Of a stretch of 64,000 nucleotides of DNA, positions 35,592-44,329 are shown in pieces. Position numbers and translations under genes: made by a program. Within the stretch, counting starts at the first letter, position 1. Each line of letters opens with the position of its first letter. Under the pieces are notes generated by a model. That model saw only the letters and a program-made list of their open reading frames with translations, had not been told where the DNA came from and ran no database searches. The DNA comes from Microbulbifer celer (lineage in GTDB: Bacteria > Pseudomonadota > Gammaproteobacteria > Pseudomonadales > Cellvibrionaceae): NCBI RefSeq assembly GCF_020991125.1, contig NZ_CP087715.1, forward strand, positions 2,569,501 through 2,633,500, in the 5' to 3' direction.

Positions 35592-35861
35592 TCAGTAAAC
35601 ACGCATCACGGGGAAAAACCAGCACGGCGACCCCACATTACTATCACTGGACTCAATTGCACAGTGGCGACCTGGTCTGGCTGACAGTGAGTTACTGGGC
35701 ATATAGTTTCCCGCTTCCACAAACTCTCCCCCCTGGTAATTTTCAACCGGAGAGTAGAAGAACGGGTCAGTGTTCTGTTCATCATCATAGGGGGCGAATA
35801 TACAACCTTGTAACTGTAACACCGCGCCCAGTGCTACAACGGCCATCCCTGTACGCTTCAT
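35592..35861 (-). CDS. Small lipoprotein 3, unknown function
   Basis: 89 residues with lipobox LQGC (Cys20) and an acidic, Asn/Ser-rich mature part with two more cysteines (RHCAIESSDSNVGSPCWFF). GAGGT lies somewhat far upstream of the ATG. Of the three adjacent lipoproteins it is the most divergent and may be the founder of a distinct family. First of the trio on the minus strand. The 296 nt upstream hold its probable promoter and the aceF terminator. Confidence 0.6.
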   Translation of the reverse strand: MKRTGMAVVALGAVLQLQGCIFAPYDDEQNTDPFFYSPVENYQGGEFVEAGNYMPSNSLSARPGRHCAIESSDSNVGSPCWFFPVMRVY

Positions 35862-36097
35862 GGTACGACTACCTCATATTTCTTTCGATACCACTTTCTT
35901 TTTCGGTATCCGCTATCTTGCGGTCCACGCGGATAGATCCGATATTTTCAGTTTAGCCGCCTTGCGCACCAAACCACCACCGATCAAAATACAAACAAAA
36001 ATATCGGCGCAGAAATAGTCAAAAAGAAAATTCTGGCGACGATAACGCAAAACGGCACCGCACACTTTGCCACCAGGGTTCCGTCTTTTTAATAAGC

Positions 36098-36137
36098 AAA
36101 AAAAAGCGCCAGACGGTTTCCCGCCTGGCGCTTTTTT
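36098..36137. terminator. Bidirectional intrinsic terminator downstream of aceF
   Basis: Stem GCGCCAG-A-CGG / CCG-C-CTGGCGC (36106-36116 / 36121-36131) with a TTTC-type loop and an A run on one side and T run on the other. Reading either strand gives a stem followed by at least six T. On the minus strand it ends the aceEF transcript, 21 nt after the aceF stop. Confidence 0.92.
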
Positions 36138-36157
36138 ACTGATGACCACAGCCGGTA

Positions 36158-37831
36158 TTACAGCAGCAGTCGACGCACGTCGGCCAGCACACCAGCCAGG
36201 TAGGTCAGGAAGCGACCCGCGTCACCACCGTTCACCGCGCGGTGGTCGTAAGACAGTGCCAGGGGCAGCATCTTGCGCGGCTCGAATTCCTTGCCGTTCC
36301 ATTCCGGACGAATGGCCAGCTTGGAAACACCGAGAATACCCACTTCAGGCGCGTTGACGATCGGCGTAAAGCCGGTGCCGCCGATGGCGCCGAGGCTGGA
36401 GATGGTAAAGCAGGCACCCTGCATGTCGCGGGGTTTCAGCTTGCCATCGCGGGCAGCAATCGCCATCGCAGTGGCTTCTTCCGCCAGCTCGTACAGGCCT
36501 TTCTTGTCTACGTCTCGGATTACCGGAACCATCAGGCCCTTCGGTGTATCCACTGCCATACCGATGTGCACGTAGTCCTTCTTGACGATGTGCTCGCCAT
36601 CGTTGTGCAGGGATACGTTGAAGCTCGGCACTTCGCGCAGCGCAGCCGCCGCGGCTTTCAGCAGGAACGGCACCGGAGTGAGTTTCACACCGCGCTTCTC
36701 TGCTTCGGCTTTCATCGCCTTGCGGAAATCTTCCAGCTCGGTAATGTCCGCATCGTCGAACTGGGTGACGTGAGGCACGTTCAGCCAGTTGCGGGACATA
36801 TTCGCCGCGGTGAGCTTGTGGATCTTGCTCATGGGCTCCACATTCACCGGGCCGAACTGGCTGAAGTCGATTTCCGGCATTGGCGCAATACCGATACCTC
36901 CGCCAACGCCAACAGAACCGCTTTCCGCCTTCTTCACCTGCTCTTTGATGTAGGCGTGCAGGTCGTCCTTGGTAACGCGGTTGCGCGGGCCGGTAGGCTT
37001 GACCTTGTTCAGGGTCACACCCAGCTCGCGCGCCAGTTTGCGCACCGCGGGGCCGGCATACACCTCGGCAGAAACCGTGAGGTCCCGCTCCAGGTGCGGA
37101 TCGCGCTTGGGCGCTTCCTGCGGAGCTTCCGCTTCGCTCGCGGCCGCAGGTGCCGGCGCATCGGCAGGCTTGGATTCTGCAGATTTGGATTTGGCTGGCG
37201 CGGCTTCACCGCCACCGCTCTCGCCCGCAGAAAGGGTCTTGATCTTGCCGATCACGTCACCGGTGGAAACCTTGTCGCCTTCCTTCACGGAGATGGAAAC
37301 GATGGTACCGGAAGCGGAGGACGGTACGTCCATGGACGCTTTGTCGCCTTCAACAACGATCAGGGCGTCGCCCTCTTCCACTTCGTCACCGGCGGAAACG
37401 GAAATCTCGATCACATCGACGGCATCGGCACCGCCGAGATCCGGGACCTTGAGCTCCTCTTCCTTCTCTTCGCCACCAGCGGAAGATGCCTCTTTGGAGG
37501 GCTCCTCGGCCGGCTCGGATGCCGCTTCTTCGGGTGCCTCGGATTTTTCTTCCGCGGGTTCTTCAGCGCTGTCGTCGTCGGATTGGCCTTCGCCTTCCAC
37601 TTCGATTTCGCCAATAACGTCGCCTTCGGAAACCTTGTCACCTTCCTTGACGGAAATACTCAGGATCTTGCCGGCAACGGGTGCGGGAACGTCCATGGAG
37701 GCCTTGTCGCCCTCCACTACAATCAGCGCATCCTCTTCGGCGACCGTGTCTCCGGCCGCGACCGCGATTTCAATGACATCGACCTGATCGGCACCGCCGA
37801 GATCAGGCACTTTAATGACTTGTTTTGCCAT
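36158..37831 (-). CDS. aceF: Pyruvate dehydrogenase E2, dihydrolipoyl acetyltransferase
   Basis: 557 residues. Core of the pyruvate dehydrogenase complex; passes the acetyl group from E1 to CoA. Two near-identical lipoyl domains carry lysines K43 and K164 in GDKASMDV, joined by Glu/Ala/Pro linkers. The E1/E3-binding domain is at about 257-295 (VYAGPAVRKLARELGV) and the catalytic domain ends with H530 in DHRAVNGGDAG. E. coli AceF has three lipoyl domains; two are common in other Gammaproteobacteria. aceE lies upstream, 30 nt away. No E3 (lpd) gene follows, since the terminator lies directly downstream. Confidence 0.97.
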   Translation of the reverse strand: MAKQVIKVPDLGGADQVDVIEIAVAAGDTVAEEDALIVVEGDKASMDVPAPVAGKILSISVKEGDKVSEGDVIGEIEVEGEGQSDDDSAEEPAEEKSEAPEEAASEPAEEPSKEASSAGGEEKEEELKVPDLGGADAVDVIEISVSAGDEVEEGDALIVVEGDKASMDVPSSASGTIVSISVKEGDKVSTGDVIGKIKTLSAGESGGGEAAPAKSKSAESKPADAPAPAAASEAEAPQEAPKRDPHLERDLTVSAEVYAGPAVRKLARELGVTLNKVKPTGPRNRVTKDDLHAYIKEQVKKAESGSVGVGGGIGIAPMPEIDFSQFGPVNVEPMSKIHKLTAANMSRNWLNVPHVTQFDDADITELEDFRKAMKAEAEKRGVKLTPVPFLLKAAAAALREVPSFNVSLHNDGEHIVKKDYVHIGMAVDTPKGLMVPVIRDVDKKGLYELAEEATAMAIAARDGKLKPRDMQGACFTISSLGAIGGTGFTPIVNAPEVGILGVSKLAIRPEWNGKEFEPRKMLPLALSYDHRAVNGGDAGRFLTYLAGVLADVRRLLL

Positions 37832-37861
37832 AATGCTTTGCCTTATTCCTTAACAGCGGGT

Positions 37862-40531
37862 TTAGACCAGACGCGGATTCACTTTTTCCGGGTCGATGTT
37901 GAGCTTCTTGATCGCATCCGCCACTTCACTGGCTTCGATCACACCCTGCTTCGCCAGGCCGCTCAGCGCTGCGATGGCCACGTAGTTGCGGTTCACTTCG
38001 AAGAAGCGGCGCAGCTGCTCGCGGCTGTCACTGCGGCCGAAGCCGTCGGTGCCGAGCGCGATCATGTCGCCATCGATAAACTCACGCAGAGGCTCCACGT
38101 AGGCGCGGATGTAATCAGTAGAGATCACTACCGGCGCCTCGTTCCCTTCAAACTGCTCGGTAACCCACGCTTTGCGCGGCTCTTCCGTGGGGTGAAGCAT
38201 GTTCCAGCGCGCCACGTCCTGGCCCTCGCGGGCCGCTTCGGTAGCGGAGGTCAGGTTCCACACGTCGGAAGTTACGCCAAATTCGTCAGCGAGAAGGTCT
38301 GCCGCCGCCTGTACTTCGCGTAGAATGGAGCCGGCACCGATCAGCTGTACGTGTTTCTTCGCTGCCTTGCCTTTGCCTTTCTTGCGGGAATTGGCATCCA
38401 GCTTGTAGATACCGCGGATGATGCCTTCCTCGACACCTTGCGGCATTTCCGGCTGTACGAAGTTTTCGTTCTCGATGGTGACGTAGTAGAACAGGTTTTT
38501 CTGCTCTTCGTACATCTCCTTGAGGCCGTGACGGATGATTACCGCCAGGTCGAAACCGAAAGCCGGGTCGTAGCTCTTACAGTTCGGAATAGTGCCGGAC
38601 AATACCAGGCTGTGTCCGTCCTGGTGCTGCAGGCCTTCGCCATTCAGGGTGGTGCGGCCGGCAGTGGCGCCGATCAGGAAGCCGCGCGCCTGCATGTCGC
38701 CCGCCGCCCAGGCCAGATCGCCGATGCGCTGGAAGCCGAACATGGAGTAATAGATGTAGAAAGGCACCATCGGCACGCCGTGGTTGCTGTAGGCCGTCGC
38801 CAGTGCGATCCATGCGGACATGGCGCCGGCTTCGTTGATGCCCTCTTCCAGTACCTGGCCTTTCTTGTCTTCTTTGTAATACATGATCTGGCCGTGGTCG
38901 ACCGGGGTGTATTTCTGCCCCTGAGAGGAGTAGATACCCAGCTGACGGAACAGACCTTCCATACCGAAGGTACGGGCCTCGTCCGGCACGATGGGCGCGA
39001 CGTTCTTGCCCATCTTCTTGTCTTTTACCAACACCGACAGTGCGCGTACGAACGCCATGGTGTTGGAAATTTCGCGGTCGCCGGAGCCCTTGGTGAGCGC
39101 GCTGAATGCGTCCAGTTCCGGGATTTCCAGTTTCGCCACTTCGGTACTGCGGGACGGTACCGGGCCACCCAGGGACTTGCGGCGTTCCGCCATATACTTC
39201 ATTTCCGGGCTGTCGGGCGCCGGACGGTAGTACGGGACTTCCTCGATTTCCTTGTCGGTAATCGGGATCGCGAAGCGGTCGCGGAAGCGCTTGAGCGATT
39301 CGGTGTCCATTTTCTTGACGTTGTGGGTATCCATGGCCGCTTCACCCGCGGCACCCAGACCGTAACCTTTTACGGTCTGCGCCAGAATCACGGTGGGCTT
39401 GCCTTTGCTCGCCATGGCTTCTGCGTATGCCGCGTAAACCTTGTACGGGTCGTGGCCGCCGCGGTTGAGCTTCATGATTTCGTCATCGGAGAGGTCTTTC
39501 ACCATCTCCTCGAGCTCTGGGTATTTGCCGAAGAAGTGCTCGCGGGTATAGGCACCCCCATTGGCTTTGAAGTTCTGCATCTCGCCATCGACGGTCTCGT
39601 CCATGACTTTCTGCAGCAGGCCTTTGTCGTCTTTCTCCAGCAGCGGATCCCACAGGCGGCCCCACAGCACTTTAATTACGTTCCAGCCGGCACCGCGGAA
39701 GACGCCTTCCAGTTCCTGCACAATCTTGCCGTTACCACGGACCGGGCCGTCCAGACGCTGCAGGTTACAGTTGACCACGAACACCAGGTTTTCCAGGTTC
39801 TCGCGACCGGCCATGGAGATGGCGCCGAGGGTTTCCGGCTCGTCACACTCGCCATCACCCAGGAATGCCCACACCTTGCGATCGCCGCGCGGAGACAGAC
39901 CGCGGGCGGACAGGTAGCGCATGATATGCGCCTGGTAGATCGCCTGGATCGGCCCCAGGCCCATGGATACGGTGGGGAACTGCCAGTATTCCGGCATCAG
40001 CCACGGGTGCGGATAAGAGGACAGGCCCTTGCCGTTTACTTCGCGACGGAAGTTGTCCAGCTGCTCTTCATCGAAGCGGCCTTCCAGATAGGAGCGGGCA
40101 TAGATACCCGGCGCGCTGTGGCCCTGGAAGAAGATCAGGTCGCCGCGCTCTTCGCCCTCGTTGCCGCGGAAGAAGTAGTTGAAGCCCACATCGTACAGCG
40201 TCGCCGCAGACGAGAAGCTCGCGATATGGCCACCGAGGCTATCGCTGTTGGAGTTGGCGCGAACAACCATCGCCAGTGCGTTCCAGCGAATCAGTGAACG
40301 GATGCGGCGCTCCATGAACAGGTCGCCTGGCATCCGCTTTTCCGCTTCCGGCGGAATGGTATTGCGATAAGGGGTGGTGATGGCCGCCGGCAGCTGAACG
40401 CCAATGTTCGTGGCGCGGTCAGACAGCTGTTTCAGCAGGAACGCAGCGCGCTCTTTGCCGCTGAAGCGGATGACCGCCTGCAGCGCGTCCAGCCATTCCT
40501 GCGTTTCCTGGTTATCGGTTTCTTCGTGCAT
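37862..40531 (-). CDS. aceE: Pyruvate dehydrogenase E1 component, homodimeric
   Basis: 889 residues from the ATG at 40531 (MHEETDNQETQEWLDALQ), with AGGAG 8 nt upstream. Thiamine-diphosphate-dependent decarboxylation of pyruvate and transfer to the E2 lipoyl group. The ThDP/Mg motif is GDGECDEPETLGAISMAGRENLENLVFVVNCN (the GDG...N pattern), followed by the family's ADLL and DGFGRSDSR segments. Length equals the E. coli enzyme. It is transcribed with aceF. The 685-nt gap upstream contains a GntR-type palindrome (40879) and is unusually long. Confidence 0.97.
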   Translation of the reverse strand: MHEETDNQETQEWLDALQAVIRFSGKERAAFLLKQLSDRATNIGVQLPAAITTPYRNTIPPEAEKRMPGDLFMERRIRSLIRWNALAMVVRANSNSDSLGGHIASFSSAATLYDVGFNYFFRGNEGEERGDLIFFQGHSAPGIYARSYLEGRFDEEQLDNFRREVNGKGLSSYPHPWLMPEYWQFPTVSMGLGPIQAIYQAHIMRYLSARGLSPRGDRKVWAFLGDGECDEPETLGAISMAGRENLENLVFVVNCNLQRLDGPVRGNGKIVQELEGVFRGAGWNVIKVLWGRLWDPLLEKDDKGLLQKVMDETVDGEMQNFKANGGAYTREHFFGKYPELEEMVKDLSDDEIMKLNRGGHDPYKVYAAYAEAMASKGKPTVILAQTVKGYGLGAAGEAAMDTHNVKKMDTESLKRFRDRFAIPITDKEIEEVPYYRPAPDSPEMKYMAERRKSLGGPVPSRSTEVAKLEIPELDAFSALTKGSGDREISNTMAFVRALSVLVKDKKMGKNVAPIVPDEARTFGMEGLFRQLGIYSSQGQKYTPVDHGQIMYYKEDKKGQVLEEGINEAGAMSAWIALATAYSNHGVPMVPFYIYYSMFGFQRIGDLAWAAGDMQARGFLIGATAGRTTLNGEGLQHQDGHSLVLSGTIPNCKSYDPAFGFDLAVIIRHGLKEMYEEQKNLFYYVTIENENFVQPEMPQGVEEGIIRGIYKLDANSRKKGKGKAAKKHVQLIGAGSILREVQAAADLLADEFGVTSDVWNLTSATEAAREGQDVARWNMLHPTEEPRKAWVTEQFEGNEAPVVISTDYIRAYVEPLREFIDGDMIALGTDGFGRSDSREQLRRFFEVNRNYVAIAALSGLAKQGVIEASEVADAIKKLNIDPEKVNPRLV

Positions 40532-40878
40532 CAAATGCTCCTCGGCGAATATGCGACGTCGAGTCGGTGTTTTTATCGTCAGAATTTTTGCGCCGCAACA
40601 GTACCCCAAAGACCGGGGAAGCCCCCTGCGCTCGTCACTGAATGCGCCAATTTGCCGCCTCGAGTGGCGGAAAAGCAGCGCTCACTGTTCAGTATTTCGA
40701 CACTGACGGTGAATTCAGAGGGACTGTGCGACCTGAATACCGCCGGCCGGAATCCCTTTCGGAGGTTCCTGTAAACCGGCTCGACTTTGAATTCGGCGTT
40801 GAATCCAAGCCCGCTTTATCAGAAATGCGACCTGTCGGACGCCGACAAAACGGGATGCAAGTGCTCAAGCGGGGGCGA

Positions 40879-40895
40879 TTGTAGTATTACTACAA
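40879..40895. promoter_or_regulatory. GntR/PdhR-type palindromic operator upstream of aceE
   Basis: TTGTAGTATTACTACAA is a perfect 17-bp palindrome and contains TAGTATTACTA, which fits the TnGTnnnACnA pattern of FadR-subfamily GntR regulators such as PdhR. On the minus strand it lies about 350 nt before aceE, next to AT-rich sequence with TTTACA-N16-TACTAA, a possible sigma-70 promoter just upstream. The 685-nt aceE-sortase gap otherwise shows no reading frame that I would call a gene. Confidence 0.6.
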
Positions 40896-41024
40896 AGGTT
40901 TTTCCAGACAGGACGATTAGTAACAATTAAAACCAAATTGTAAAACAAATATTTGCCAAACAGGCATTTTAGCGGAATAAATGATGGAGAAAGACGGGTA
41001 TAGGGTGACAAAATTGAGTCCAAA

Positions 41025-41062
41025 AGTACGCCCCTGGTCACACTTTTGCAGAGGTGCGTACT
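41025..41062. repeat. Inverted repeat in the aceE upstream region
   Basis: AGTACGC (41025-41031) and GCGTACT (41056-41062) form perfect 7-bp arms around a 24-nt loop with further partial pairing (CCCT/AGAGG). It may be a second regulator site or a weak hairpin. A smaller one, CGACCT-TCTAC-AGGTCG, is at 41114-41130. Confidence 0.4.
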
Positions 41063-41216
41063 ATTGTGGGCACGAGCGTGCAAGGTCAAACCGCCCACAA
41101 AGGCAGTCTGCACCGACCTTCTACAGGTCGCTTCGCCCCCTCAGAAACCTACAGACAATAAGGGATAAAGAGGCAGTTCGAACGGCACACCACGACCGAC
41201 AACAGAACCCCTTCTC

Positions 41217-41816
41217 TTACAGCTGAACCAGATCTGCTTCACCGAGGTACTCCGCGTAAACAAGAAAACGCAGCGGACCGCCGGCATCCAATGCATTAAA
41301 CGGGTAACAGGTCACCAGCAGCAGTCCACGCTCGGAAAAAACCGGCAACTCGGAATGCCGGCTATCCACAACGCCGGTGTGCCGAACCCGGAATCTTTGC
41401 CAACGTCCGTTTGCCTCCTGTAAATGTACTTCCATTCCGGGCTGCAATCGGCCCAGCCCGCGAAAGTGCGTATCGCGATGCGCGGCGATGACCGTGGTGC
41501 GGGGTTGCTGCGCCTGGCGAGGATCCCCCGGCAGCGCGGAGGCCTCGTGTAACCCCGGGCCAAATGCCAGCGCCTGGCCACTGGTGCCCGCCAATACCAT
41601 TAGCGGTGCCTCCTGCCCCAGCTGGAGGCTGGCCACCGGCCATGTATCCGCCCAGGGCCAGGGTTTTCGCTGCTCTCCGGTAGTGAGTTGTTGAGACCAG
41701 GCGCGGGCAATCAGTATTTGCGACAACTCCGCCTTGACCAGCATCCAGGAGCTCGCTGCCAGCTGCCAGAGTCCCACACCAATAAGGAGGTACGAAAGCG
41801 TCCGCCAGACTTTCAC
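41217..41816 (-). CDS. Class GN sortase
   Basis: 199 residues from a GTG at 41816 that overlaps the stop of the upstream target gene (GTGA), so the two are translationally coupled. One N-terminal membrane helix (about 7-24). The sortase triad is present: H113 (AAHRDTHF), C170 (LLVTCYPF) and R183 (LRFLVYAEY). Class GN sortases are the Gram-negative, mainly marine, transpeptidases that act on the single substrate encoded beside them. The surface to which the substrate is joined is not known in these bacteria. Confidence 0.93.
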   Translation of the reverse strand: MKVWRTLSYLLIGVGLWQLAASSWMLVKAELSQILIARAWSQQLTTGEQRKPWPWADTWPVASLQLGQEAPLMVLAGTSGQALAFGPGLHEASALPGDPRQAQQPRTTVIAAHRDTHFRGLGRLQPGMEVHLQEANGRWQRFRVRHTGVVDSRHSELPVFSERGLLLVTCYPFNALDAGGPLRFLVYAEYLGEADLVQL

Positions 41817-44206
41817 CGCATGCCCCCGTTCGCCAACTTCAGCTTCGCTTCCAGACGCGAGCGCCGCTGGCGTACATCCGGTACACGACGGCGCAGCCAT
41901 CGGCGCGCTGTCCGCGCCAGATATGCAGCGCATTTTCTACAACTGAATCCGCGTAAGCGATTGCGCAGACGACGCTGCCCGCGCAATACCAACCCCACCG
42001 TCAACGACAGCACTGCCATCAGCATGTGCGCGTAGATACCGAGTCCTGTGGATGGGTAGGCACCAGATTGCAACACCTGCCCACGGGCGACGGCGTTAGG
42101 CACCGGCGACGACTGTAGATCCGCCTCCGCAGGGCGCACCGGCGTTTCTTCCACGGCCACAAAACTGGTATAGGGACTGGCCAGCTGATAATTCAGCGCC
42201 AGTGCCAGGATCTGCTCTTTGAGGGAATTCCCGCTTCCAGGGAGAGCCCGCTGCTCGGCACGCAATGCGGCAATTTTGGATCGCGCCCACAGGCTGCCAA
42301 TACTCATCTGCTCTGAGTCGACCGCGAGACCAGCGAGGGACAGGTTGCGTCGAAAGCGCTTGCCAGCCAGACGGCCGCTGATCTCAATATTTCCAGCTTC
42401 CGCCCTCCCTGGCAGATCGCCTTCCACCCGGGCAATCAATCGTACCGGCTCTCCACGATAAAGGTCTGGCAGTTTTTTCGGGTAGGCTTCCACCACCAGC
42501 CCCGCCGGCCAGCGGATTTGCAGATCGGTGACCAGTGGATTTTCCAGTTTGGCGAACAGCCTCTGCATCTGCTGCTGCACTTCCTTCAGGTCACCAATCT
42601 GCACAAAGGCACCGCGCCCGTATTCCGCAGCGCGCGCCATAAAGTGACTGTTGGGCGCAGAACCGATGCCCACGGGAAACAGCCGCACCTGCCCCAACCG
42701 CTGGCGGATAATCTCGAACAGCGCGCTCTCGTTACCGACGGCCCCATCGGTAATAAATACCACCTGTCGAACCAGCTCACCGGGTTCATCACTCAGCTGC
42801 TGCGACAGTGCCTCCTTGAGGGCCGGAGCCATTTCCGTACCGCCGCGCGCCTCTAAGGATTCCACCCAATCACGGGCACGTTGAACAGTTTCGGCCGAGG
42901 CCTGGACCGGCCTAGGATAGAAATTCTGATACTGGCTGTTGAACTCGATCACATTAAACCGGTCCCTGGTGCCCAGTCGATTCAATGCCAGCAACAGACT
43001 CTCTTTAGCCTGACGTATTGAACTACCACTCATGGAACCGGACGTATCCACAACGAATATCACTTCCCTTGGCAACTTCCTGCTTACCGCAGCACCGCTG
43101 TCCGGGGGCAACATTAGCAGCTGCAGAAAATGATCCCCCGCCGCACTTTCCCCACCCCGCTCCGCAAACAGGGCGGCGGAAGGCATGGCGGAGGTTTGCG
43201 GTCGCCAGTAGAGGGCAAAATCCCGATCCATATTTGAATGGCCGTTTTTCAGTACTACCCGATAGCGATGTTCGGCCTGTCGATTGAAATCAATCTCATG
43301 GTAGGGGCTGTAAATATCTGCCAGTGGCAGCCCCATCCCCAGATCTACAGAAATGGATACCTGATGACTGCCAGTGGCGGACAGTTCCTGCATGGGCATC
43401 ATGGTGGGCGTGATTTTATCGGCGTCTGCAACCTGATCCGTCGGCAGTGCCCAGCCATGGGAATTGAGCCCGACGGTTTGCTCTTCCGCGATGGGAGTGC
43501 CGGGAATATAACGGGGTGTCAGTGTGGTAGGCAGGCGCAGGCTGAATTTACCCTGATCAAAACGCAGCGTCTGTAAATAGCGAACCTCCACGGAAATTTT
43601 CTCACCCGGTGCGATATTGGCGATGCGACTGGTAAACAGGTTGGGGCGCTGCTGCTCCAGCAGCGCCGCCCGCTTTCCAGCAGCGCGAGCCTCTTTGTAG
43701 ATCTTCTGCGCCTGCTGCCGTTCGCGCACTTTTCCCACAATGCGCCGCTCGCCAATACGGATTTCCAGTCCGTTGACGGCGGCGTTTTCCGGCAGTGGCA
43801 GCACGTAGACCGCCTCCTGCCACTGATCGCTGCGGTTGGTAAATTTCTGCTCCAGTGTCACTTCTGCAGCGAGACCACGTACGTTCACCTGTACTTCTGT
43901 ACCCAGGTGTAACGCCGGCTTGTAGCGCCCCGGTTGCTGGCTTTTGAACAGCAGATCGCCACTGCCGGTATCATTGATGGAGACCGTCTCTTCCCCCACC
44001 ATCTCCTGTGCACGCGCACCCACCGCGGCCACCAGTACCGCAATGATGGTTACCAGAAACAGCAACCAGCTTCCGCCATGGCGCCTGCGGTTGCGACGGC
44101 GATAGTATTCGTCGGTCGGTAAAATCAGCAGTTCGCGATCAATACGCGGGGGATGAAAAAAAGGACGGTTCACTGGGGCCTCCACAATCTGGGTTGATGG
44201 AGACAT
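41813..44206 (-). CDS. Marine proteobacterial sortase target protein (VIT/VWA)
   Basis: 797 residues. An Arg-rich cytoplasmic start and a membrane helix (about 45-63, followed by GARAQ, a possible signal-peptidase site) lead to a VIT domain (about 85-210) and a VWA domain with MIDAS D387-x-S389-x-S391 (FVVDTSGSMSGS). Near the C-terminus YPSTG (717-721) stands where an LPxTG-type sorting signal is expected, followed by a hydrophobic helix (about 724-742). Unlike a usual sorting signal, a basic 55-residue tail with CRKC follows. The substrate for the adjacent GN sortase. The long tail may simply be cytoplasmic. Confidence 0.9.
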   Translation of the reverse strand: MSPSTQIVEAPVNRPFFHPPRIDRELLILPTDEYYRRRNRRRHGGSWLLFLVTIIAVLVAAVGARAQEMVGEETVSINDTGSGDLLFKSQQPGRYKPALHLGTEVQVNVRGLAAEVTLEQKFTNRSDQWQEAVYVLPLPENAAVNGLEIRIGERRIVGKVRERQQAQKIYKEARAAGKRAALLEQQRPNLFTSRIANIAPGEKISVEVRYLQTLRFDQGKFSLRLPTTLTPRYIPGTPIAEEQTVGLNSHGWALPTDQVADADKITPTMMPMQELSATGSHQVSISVDLGMGLPLADIYSPYHEIDFNRQAEHRYRVVLKNGHSNMDRDFALYWRPQTSAMPSAALFAERGGESAAGDHFLQLLMLPPDSGAAVSRKLPREVIFVVDTSGSMSGSSIRQAKESLLLALNRLGTRDRFNVIEFNSQYQNFYPRPVQASAETVQRARDWVESLEARGGTEMAPALKEALSQQLSDEPGELVRQVVFITDGAVGNESALFEIIRQRLGQVRLFPVGIGSAPNSHFMARAAEYGRGAFVQIGDLKEVQQQMQRLFAKLENPLVTDLQIRWPAGLVVEAYPKKLPDLYRGEPVRLIARVEGDLPGRAEAGNIEISGRLAGKRFRRNLSLAGLAVDSEQMSIGSLWARSKIAALRAEQRALPGSGNSLKEQILALALNYQLASPYTSFVAVEETPVRPAEADLQSSPVPNAVARGQVLQSGAYPSTGLGIYAHMLMAVLSLTVGLVLRGQRRLRNRLRGFSCRKCAAYLARTARRWLRRRVPDVRQRRSRLEAKLKLANGGMR

Positions 44207-44284
44207 TAAACCGGGGCAATCGGGCAGAGGACGGGAAGGATCCGGGCAGGAGGAGGGTCAATTATGGCGAATTGTGGCAGGTAT

Positions 44285-44310
44285 CAAAAAAGCCGGCACA
44301 GTGGCCGGCT
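44285..44310 (-). terminator. Intrinsic terminator of purC
   Basis: On the minus strand the 7-bp stem AGCCGGC/GCCGGCT with a 6-nt loop is followed by a T run (A run at 44286-44290 on the plus strand). It lies about 20 nt after the purC stop. Confidence 0.9.
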
Positions 44311-44329
44311 CTTTTCTTCAGGAACAAAC

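Noticed and set aside
38351-40297. A 648-codon plus-strand frame across aceE
   Set aside because: Shadow of aceE; composition and lack of motifs argue against a gene. The same applies to the 710-codon frame opposite aspS (60819-62951).
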